Shown here one piece after another: positions 56,683-61,641 of a stretch of DNA of 61,641 bases. The translations under genes and the position numbers were made by a program. The DNA is taken from NCBI GenBank assembly GCA_902515985.1, contig CABXWY010000006.1, forward strand, positions 1 through 61,641. Direction: 5' to 3'. Numbering within the stretch: the stretch's first letter is position 1; each line of letters opens with the position of its first letter. The DNA is from an uncultured Pelagibacteraceae bacterium (GTDB lineage: Bacteria > Pseudomonadota > Alphaproteobacteria > Pelagibacterales > Pelagibacteraceae). The notes under the pieces were generated by a model. The model was not told the origin of the DNA. It searched no databases and was given only the letters and a program-made list of their open reading frames with translations.

Positions 56683-57448
56683 TAAAGAGCTTAAAAATTT
56701 AAATGATGATCTAAAAGAATGTTTTTTAAATGCTGGCGAAAGAGCAATATATTTAAGGGACAAGGGATTAAAAACTGAAATCAAAAATGATAATACGCCA
56801 GTAACCAATGGTGATTTAGAAGTAAATGAAATATTGACTGACAAAATTAAAGAACTTACTCCGAAAATACCCATAGTATCAGAGGAAAGTTCTTTAAATA
56901 AAAATAATTCCGAATTATCTAAATTTTGGTTAATTGATCCAATAGACGGAACTTACGATTATATTAATAATAGAGATGAATTTACATTAAATGCAGCATT
57001 AATTATAAATAAAAAACCTGAGCTTGGTATTATTTTCGCTCCTGCAAAAAAAAGATTGTTTTATACTTTTGGCCCTGGCTATTGTTATGAATATTCTAAT
57101 AAGAAAGAAATAAAGTTAAATTGTGAAAAAAAAACAAAAGCTAATGAGGTTATTGCTGTATCTTATTCAGACAATCTAAAACCACAAATCTCTGAAATTC
57201 ATAAACAGATAGGTGTAACAAGTCACAAAAAAATGAAAAGTTCATTTAAATTTTGTGTAATAGCAACAGGTGAATATGACTTATATGTTGCAGAGCCGAG
57301 AGCTTCAGAATGGGATATTGCTGCTGGACATGCAATTTTAAAAAATGCTGGTGGAATTATCACTGATTTTGATGGTAATGAAATCCTTTATGGTAAAAAA
57401 GATTTTAAAAATCCTAGTTTAATATTGAAAAGGTCGAAAGTCTTATAA
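56675..57448 (+). CDS. cysQ: 3'(2'),5'-bisphosphate nucleotidase, CysQ type
   Basis: This is a 257-residue inositol-monophosphatase-fold enzyme. The metal-binding motifs are VSEESS (about residues 68-73), WLIDPIDGTYDYIN (about 88-101) and ASEWDIAAGHAIL near the C-terminus. CysQ removes phosphate from 3'-phosphoadenosine 5'-phosphate. In a SAR11-like cell without evident PAPS reduction the substrate might instead be the PAP released when holo-ACP is made, or a small RNA product. It starts within the DUF3553 stop region. Confidence 0.9.
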   Translation: MNSKELKNLNDDLKECFLNAGERAIYLRDKGLKTEIKNDNTPVTNGDLEVNEILTDKIKELTPKIPIVSEESSLNKNNSELSKFWLIDPIDGTYDYINNRDEFTLNAALIINKKPELGIIFAPAKKRLFYTFGPGYCYEYSNKKEIKLNCEKKTKANEVIAVSYSDNLKPQISEIHKQIGVTSHKKMKSSFKFCVIATGEYDLYVAEPRASEWDIAAGHAILKNAGGIITDFDGNEILYGKKDFKNPSLILKRSKVL

Positions 57449-57591
57449 TGGATGAACAACTTAGAATAATTTTAATTATAATTGTTTCTGTTTTAATATT
57501 TGGTTTATTAGTATTTGTATTTGTTAAAAATTACATAAAAAGGAAACTCGAATATTATTTATCTGAAAAAAATAAAAATAATAAATTATAG
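57448..57591 (+). CDS. 47-residue single-helix membrane peptide, unknown
   Basis: The ATG shares a base with the cysQ stop (TAATG) and the frame runs 47 residues to TAG at 57591. Residues 6-28 are one hydrophobic helix, followed by a positively charged tail (NYIKRKLEYYL...), so the N-terminus is probably outside. It overlaps the convergent recX stop by 6 bases. The family is unknown; the tight coupling is the main support. Confidence 0.6.
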   Translation: MDEQLRIILIIIVSVLIFGLLVFVFVKNYIKRKLEYYLSEKNKNNKL

Positions 57592-58149
57592 TAAATTTAT
57601 TATTTTCAAATATTCATCTTCTTCAATATCCATCACTTTTTTCGATATCTCAAAATCAAAACCAGACCTTGCCAAAAGTCCAATATCTTTTTTGTAAAAA
57701 AGAGGTCTGTTGCTCTCGTTGCGGGCTGGTCCAATTCTTTTTTTTTTACATAACTTCACGGCAGAAAAAAAATCCTGATCTATATTTTCTTCATTAATTT
57801 TATTAATTGTATTGTCTATATATTTATTATTAATCCCTTTAGATAAAAGATAGTTTCTTATTTTATTTATAGAACTTCCTTGTCTAATTAGACTTTTTGC
57901 TTTCGAGTTTGAATAAAACTCATCATTAATAAACTTTAATTTTTCTAGATCCTGAAGGACAGCATCAATTAAATCTGTAAGATTTTTCTTATTAGTATTT
58001 GGTATTTTTGACTTTATATATTTTTTCAAAAGATATATTCTAAGCTGTTGCTTAGATGGGGCATATTTTTCAATGTAATTAAATGAAAAATTCCTCATTT
58101 CCTCTACTGTAACTTTTAAGTTTTTCTTCTTATTTTTAATAGGAATCAT
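57586..58149 (-). CDS. recX: RecX-family regulator
   Basis: This 187-residue, helix-rich protein has repeated three-helix units such as KYAPSKQQLRIYLLKKYI, FINDEFYSNSKAKSLIRQGSSINKIRNYLLSKGI and RPLFYKKDIGLLARSGFDFEISKKVM, as in RecX. RecX binds RecA and modulates strand exchange. It is not next to recA here. The middle repeat is slightly eroded but the start and end match the family. Confidence 0.85.
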   Translation of the reverse strand: MIPIKNKKKNLKVTVEEMRNFSFNYIEKYAPSKQQLRIYLLKKYIKSKIPNTNKKNLTDLIDAVLQDLEKLKFINDEFYSNSKAKSLIRQGSSINKIRNYLLSKGINNKYIDNTINKINEENIDQDFFSAVKLCKKKRIGPARNESNRPLFYKKDIGLLARSGFDFEISKKVMDIEEDEYLKIINLL

Positions 58150-58177
58150 TCTAAGATTTAATATATTATATTTTTTT

Positions 58178-58651
58178 ATGATTGAGCAAATATCTGAATA
58201 TTTTACAACTGAAACGATATATATCTGGTTAAATATTGGCGTAGTCCCTTTTTGGCTTATTTTAATAGTTTTTCCAAAATCTAATATTTGTAGATTTATA
58301 GTTTCATCAATATTTCCAATTATAGTGTTTGCAATGATTTATACTTACCTAGTTATTTTATTTTATAAATCAGGATATAATTTTTTGGAAAATTTTAGTC
58401 TTTACAAAGGCTTACCCTACTTGAATGAATTAATGCAAAATAATTCTTTTTTAATAACATTTTGGATACACTTCTTGGCAATTAATTTATTTTGTGGATC
58501 TTGGATAGTTAGAGATTGTCAAAAATTTCAAATATCAAAATATCTAGCCTTCTTTCCATTATTGCTTACATATTTTGTTGGACCATTAGGAATTTTTCTT
58601 TATTGGATTGTAAGAATATTTTTTGCTAAAAAAATCAGTCTGTTCGACTAG
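58178..58651 (+). CDS. ABA4-like (DUF4281) membrane protein
   Basis: This 157-residue protein has four membrane helices. WLNIGVVPFWLILIVFP near the start, the loop ...HFLAINLFCGSWIVRDCQKFQISKYLAFFPLLLTYFVGPLGIFLYWIVR and the overall size match ABA4-like proteins, named after a plant protein of neoxanthin synthesis. The bacterial function is unknown; a link to carotenoid or retinal metabolism is only a guess. It is divergent from recX by 28 bases and convergent with the rhodanese gene, one base apart. Confidence 0.82.
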   Translation: MIEQISEYFTTETIYIWLNIGVVPFWLILIVFPKSNICRFIVSSIFPIIVFAMIYTYLVILFYKSGYNFLENFSLYKGLPYLNELMQNNSFLITFWIHFLAINLFCGSWIVRDCQKFQISKYLAFFPLLLTYFVGPLGIFLYWIVRIFFAKKISLFD

Positions 58652-58652
58652 A

Positions 58653-59036
58653 TCACTCAACATCAAATCCCTTATTTTTCATTGAAGAAAAACCACCTTC
58701 AATATGTGATACATTTTTGTAACCCATATCTTTTAGAGATTTAGTTGCAAGAGCTGATCTTAAGCCACCGGCGCAAAATAATACTATTTCTTTTTCTATA
58801 TCAATTTTACCATTTTTAAAATAAGCACTTTGTGGATCCATCCAGAATTCAAGCATTCCTCTTGGTATATGTGCAGAATTTTGAATTTTTCCTTCTTTGT
58901 CTAATTCTCTGATGTCTCTAATGTCTACTAAACTACATTTATTTTCTTTAACAAGCTCTAAAGCTTGATCGGCTGATAAAGTTTTAATCTCCTTTAGCGC
59001 ATTATTAACTAGTTCTTGAGATGATTTTATAGTCAT
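58653..59036 (-). CDS. Rhodanese-like sulfurtransferase
   Basis: This 127-residue single rhodanese domain has the active-site loop VLFCAGGLRSALA with the persulfide-forming cysteine, and the flanking VDIRDIRELDKEG and HIEGGFSSMKN strands. It moves sulfane sulfur between carriers or to cyanide. Its partner is not obvious; the 19-base divergent gap to the glycosyltransferase-like gene suggests a shared promoter region only. Confidence 0.9.
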   Translation of the reverse strand: MTIKSSQELVNNALKEIKTLSADQALELVKENKCSLVDIRDIRELDKEGKIQNSAHIPRGMLEFWMDPQSAYFKNGKIDIEKEIVLFCAGGLRSALATKSLKDMGYKNVSHIEGGFSSMKNKGFDVE

Positions 59037-59055
59037 AATGAAGTAAGTATATAAT

Positions 59056-60087
59056 ATGAAAGCGTCAAAAATAAAGAAAAAAAAATCATTTTTTAAAAAA
59101 ATTTTTTTGAAACTGTCTAGACTCCTTGGTTATGAAGTTATGGATCAAGGCGACCTTTCATTGCTAAGTTCTGACGGAAATAGTGAAAATAACTCTCTCT
59201 CTAAAATTGGAAAGAGTTCTTTAACACTTCCAATGGGCACTGTAAATATTACTAGACCTGTAAAATCTTTAGATATTATTTTAAGAACATGTGCATCTAT
59301 TAAGATGCTTACGCAATCCAAAGAAAGAATATTTGAAAAGAAAAAAAGTGAATATACTTTAAGATGTTTAAAATCAATTGTAAATTCAATAAATTATTCT
59401 AAAGATGAACTTAAAAATATAAAAATTAAATTTACAATAATTGATTTCAAATCAGAGAATAATATTATTGATAAATTTAACTCTATTCTTCAAAATAATT
59501 TTTTTAGTTTTGAAATTAAAAGTTTAGATTATGATAAATATAGTACTTATATCTCTGAAAAAAATGAAGAGAATAAATCAGTAACTGATAATCAAAAATC
59601 AAATATGTCAAATATTTATCAATCCCTTGATTTATCTAAAAAATGTGATGATCTAATATATTTTGTTGAAGACGATTATTTGCACACAAAAAATTCTATA
59701 CTCGAAATGGTACTTGCCTATGAAAAATTTTCATCGCAATTAAATAAAGAAATATTTTTGTGTCCTGCTGATTATCCTTACTTATATAGAGATGTTGAAA
59801 ATACAAATATTCTTATTGGTGATAAATCCCATTGGAGAACAATTAATCAAACTTTATGCACCTTTTTAACAAGTAGAGAGATGATTAGTAAATATTATGA
59901 TAAAATGGCTCAAATGTGCAAATATGAGCATTATCCATTTGAAAAACCTTTGCATGAAATTTACAAAAAAGAGTTTTGTTTTAGTCCAATACCTTCTATT
60001 GCGATTCACTGCACTAATATTAATTCTATCTACGGAATTTCACCGAATTTAGATATTAAAAAAATTTGGGAAGAATCTTCTTTTTAA
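59056..60087 (+). CDS. Glycosyltransferase-like protein of unknown specificity
   Basis: This is a 343-residue cytosolic protein. A lysine-rich N-terminus and a serine/asparagine-rich linker (about residues 35-60) precede the domain. It carries SLDIILRTCAS, TLRCLKSIVNSI, KCDDLIYFVEDDYLHTKNSILEMV (a DDxD-type metal-binding acidic motif, about 212) and a late KPLHEIYKKEFCFSPIPSIAIHC. The order fits a GT-A-like fold, but I cannot assign a family or substrate. No signal peptide is seen. It is followed by a hairpin before amtB. Confidence 0.65.
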   Translation: MKASKIKKKKSFFKKIFLKLSRLLGYEVMDQGDLSLLSSDGNSENNSLSKIGKSSLTLPMGTVNITRPVKSLDIILRTCASIKMLTQSKERIFEKKKSEYTLRCLKSIVNSINYSKDELKNIKIKFTIIDFKSENNIIDKFNSILQNNFFSFEIKSLDYDKYSTYISEKNEENKSVTDNQKSNMSNIYQSLDLSKKCDDLIYFVEDDYLHTKNSILEMVLAYEKFSSQLNKEIFLCPADYPYLYRDVENTNILIGDKSHWRTINQTLCTFLTSREMISKYYDKMAQMCKYEHYPFEKPLHEIYKKEFCFSPIPSIAIHCTNINSIYGISPNLDIKKIWEESSF

Positions 60088-60093
60088 AAATGC

Positions 60094-60118
60094 AAAGGCC
60101 CCTTTTAAAGGGGCCCTT
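60094..60118 (-). terminator. Hairpin terminator between the glycosyltransferase-like gene and amtB
   Basis: GGCCCC (60097-60102) pairs with GGGGCC (60110-60115) around a TTTTAAA loop, extended by A/T pairs. In the minus direction the stem is followed by TTTGCATTTTT, so it most likely ends amtB transcription. The other direction has no T-run but could still be affected. It is the only convergent junction in the window with space for such a structure. Confidence 0.85.
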
Positions 60119-60154
60119 ACATCAAGTCTTTAACGTATGAGGGAGTTAAAGTGC

Positions 60155-61456
60155 TTAATCTCTTATTGCGTAAGCAATAACGCCTGTCTCGGTGACGTCT
60201 GTACCTTTCAGCTCAGCTTCTTTACTCAATCTGATACCAAAAGTATTTTTCATTACTGCCCAGATGATAAATGAAATCACAAACACTGTTGCATTTATTG
60301 CGATAACTCCTAATAACTGAGTACCGAAACTCGCTCCTGAATTTGTAATTGGAACTGCGAGAGTTCCCCAGATACCAGCAAACAAGTGTGCTGGAACTGC
60401 ACCTACTACATCATCAATTTTCATTGCAAATAAAAACTTAGTTCCATATACAACTATGACACCACCAACTGCACCAATCAAAATTGCTGCTATTGGAGAA
60501 GGCATCAAAGGCTCAGCTGTAATTGCTACTAAACCACCAATTGCTCCATTTAACATTTGAACAACGTCTGTTTTACCTATTGATAGTCTTGTTACAATTG
60601 CCGCTGCCATTACACCACCGCAAGCTGCAAGATTAGTGTTTATAAAGATTTTTGATACTGCTACTGCATCATCAAAAGTTCCCATTGCAAGTTGCGATCC
60701 ACCATTAAATCCAAACCAACCTAGCCATAATATAAATACTCCTATTGTGACTAAAGGAATTGAAGATGCCGCGAACGGTTTAACCGGTGCAGGATCACCT
60801 TTTTTAGTAAATCGGCCCAATCTTGGTCCAAGTAGAATTGCACCAGCTAAAGCAGCTGCTCCACCAGTAGAGTGTACAAGTGTAGATCCAGCAAAATCAG
60901 AAAACCCTCTTGCTGCTAACCAACCACCACCCCATTGCCAGCCCATTATAAATGGATATAAAAATCCAGTTAAAATTGCTGCAAATAAGAAAAACGGCCA
61001 TAGTTTAATTCTTTCTGCTAATGTACCTGATACGATAGATACTGTAGTTGCACAGAATACCATTTGGAAATACCAATCTGAACCATCGGCATAACCTGTT
61101 CCTATCTTACTGCCATCTGACCATGGTATAAATTTACCTATATATCCACCTTCTGGAATACCATATGCAACGTTGTATCCAAACATCCAAAACATAATAC
61201 CAGCAATAGAAAACAAACCGATATTCTTCGCGCAAATTACAGATACACTTTTTGACGTAACCATTCCAGATTCTAACATTGCAAATCCTGCAGCCATAAA
61301 CATGACTAAAAAACCACAAACTAGAAAAAGGAATGTATTAAAAATAAACCCAACCTCAGCAGAAACAGTTGTTTCTGCTACGCTGGCACTACTCATGTTA
61401 AGCAAGAGTATGAGCGCTGTAGCTGGAGTAATTATTTTTTTAAAAATTTTCCTCAT
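60155..61456 (-). CDS. amtB: Ammonium transporter
   Basis: This 433-residue membrane protein has an N-terminal signal-like segment (MRKIFKKIITPATALILLLNMSSASVAE) and eleven transmembrane helices. The Amt signatures are FAGSTLVHSTGGAAALAGA (with the first twin histidine region) and VPAHLFAGIWGTLAVP with the second conserved histidine. FIAG-type lining residues occur in VGLFSIAGIMFWMFG. It takes up ammonium. A good ribosome-binding site (AAGGAG, 5 bases before the ATG) suggests high expression. No glnK is next to it inside the window. Confidence 0.96.
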   Translation of the reverse strand: MRKIFKKIITPATALILLLNMSSASVAETTVSAEVGFIFNTFLFLVCGFLVMFMAAGFAMLESGMVTSKSVSVICAKNIGLFSIAGIMFWMFGYNVAYGIPEGGYIGKFIPWSDGSKIGTGYADGSDWYFQMVFCATTVSIVSGTLAERIKLWPFFLFAAILTGFLYPFIMGWQWGGGWLAARGFSDFAGSTLVHSTGGAAALAGAILLGPRLGRFTKKGDPAPVKPFAASSIPLVTIGVFILWLGWFGFNGGSQLAMGTFDDAVAVSKIFINTNLAACGGVMAAAIVTRLSIGKTDVVQMLNGAIGGLVAITAEPLMPSPIAAILIGAVGGVIVVYGTKFLFAMKIDDVVGAVPAHLFAGIWGTLAVPITNSGASFGTQLLGVIAINATVFVISFIIWAVMKNTFGIRLSKEAELKGTDVTETGVIAYAIRD

Positions 61457-61535
61457 ATTATCTCCTTTGAAATTAATTAAGAAAAACTTTTAGTTTTAAT
61501 CGGAAAAAATAACTATCGTTAATGAGGTAAAATAG

Positions 61536-61554
61536 ATATGCAATAATTGCATAT
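61536..61554. promoter_or_regulatory. Palindrome upstream of amtB, possible nitrogen-control operator
   Basis: ATATGCAAT-A-ATTGCATAT is a perfect 9-bp inverted repeat with a one-base centre, 80 bases upstream of the amtB start. The TGCA arms recall the outer parts of NtrC sites (TGCA...TGCA), although the inner CC/GG pairs are missing. Its position suits control of amtB. A chance dyad in A/T-rich DNA is possible but a perfect 19-mer is less common. Confidence 0.45.
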
Positions 61555-61558
61555 AGAA

Positions 61559-61589
61559 ACAGCCTTTATGAAGGTTTCATAAAGGCTGT
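61559..61589 (-). terminator. Strong hairpin after the gene at the window end
   Basis: ACAGCCTTTATGAA and TTCATAAAGGCTGT form a perfect 14-bp stem with a 3-base loop, starting 13 bases after the stop of the partial gene at the window end. On the minus strand it is followed by TTCTAT, a weak T-run. It fits a terminator separating that gene from the amtB promoter. Confidence 0.78.
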
Positions 61590-61602
61590 AAAACTTAAAA
61601 AA

Positions 61603-61641
61603 TTATTTATTGAATATTTCTTTAAGCGCTTTAGCAGGCAA
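61603..61641 (-). CDS. C-terminal 12 residues of a gene cut by the window edge, possibly HU-like
   Basis: The minus-strand frame entering from the window edge reads LPAKALKEIFNK followed by TAA at 61603-61605, then a hairpin terminator. The ending resembles the last residues of HU/IHF DNA-binding proteins (typically ...F.PGKALKE..N), but 12 residues are too few to decide. It might equally be an unrelated basic protein. The other frames contain stops or lack a plausible end. Confidence 0.4.
   Translation of the reverse strand: MPAKALKEIFNK

Noticed and set aside
60636-61094. 152-residue plus-strand frame opposite amtB
   Set aside because: It is a proline-rich shadow of the amtB membrane helices with no start signal.
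1-61641. CRISPR arrays, transposases, integrases, prophage genes, toxin-antitoxin pairs
   Set aside because: No regularly spaced repeats and no protein with the corresponding motifs were seen. The only island-like segment is the FkbM/GT4 pair.

Overview
This window looks like a piece of an alphaproteobacterial SAR11 (Pelagibacterales) chromosome. The evidence is the extreme A+T richness with Lys/Asn/Ile-heavy proteins, very short or overlapping gene junctions, a complete 14-gene alphaproteobacterial-type complex I cluster, a short ProRS lacking an inserted editing domain, the tig-clpP-clpX-lon order, and a dissimilatory-type aprMBA locus beside xsc and suyAB. These calls come from reading the sequence; no database search was run. 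No stretch over 300 bases lacks a gene. The longest gap is 249 bases upstream of nuoA. I saw no rRNA, CRISPR array, insertion sequence or prophage gene.

Layout. (1) 1-20433, minus strand: nuoA to nuoN followed almost without gaps by birA, coaX, an RNase J gene, proS, lolC, lolD and the start of dnaE. (2) 20683-28821, minus strand: tRNA-Leu, tig, clpP, clpX, lon, tRNA-Val, tRNA-Asp, then an FkbM methyltransferase and a GT4 glycosyltransferase forming a small surface-glycan islet between the tRNAs and nuoA. (3) 28903-31625: small genes (DUF1289, a family 5 uracil-DNA glycosylase, a YbgC thioesterase, a DUF3047 protein) and several unlisted peptides of 42-54 residues. (4) 31615-40779: a catabolic/transport region with an SDR, an NCS1 permease, a TRAP transporter, a GMC oxidoreductase, a TerC protein, a second SDR and an M23 peptidase. 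(5) 40780-49150: an organosulfonate and sulfite region with xsc, suyAB, an exported thioredoxin-like protein, a TauE/SafE exporter, an unknown 116-residue protein and aprA, aprB, aprM. (6) 49230-54494: HIT, pabC, pabA, pabB, an MFS transporter and metC. (7) 54570-61641: mixed housekeeping genes, including a 27-residue basic ribosomal-type peptide, mnmA, DUF3553, cysQ, recX, an ABA4-like protein, a rhodanese, a glycosyltransferase-like protein and amtB, plus the last codons of another gene.

How the parts fit. Xsc (sulfoacetaldehyde to acetyl phosphate plus sulfite) and SuyAB (sulfolactate to pyruvate plus sulfite) both release sulfite. AprBA with the AprM membrane protein could oxidise sulfite to APS and pass electrons to quinone, and a TauE/SafE exporter could remove sulfur oxyanions. 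The unknown 116-residue gene sits inside this run and is the best candidate for a new component. The other notable pattern is compaction. Eight of nine convergent gene pairs abut or overlap with no room for a terminator, tig starts 7 nt after a tRNA, and the TRAP operon carries a strong hairpin between its binding protein and its permeases.
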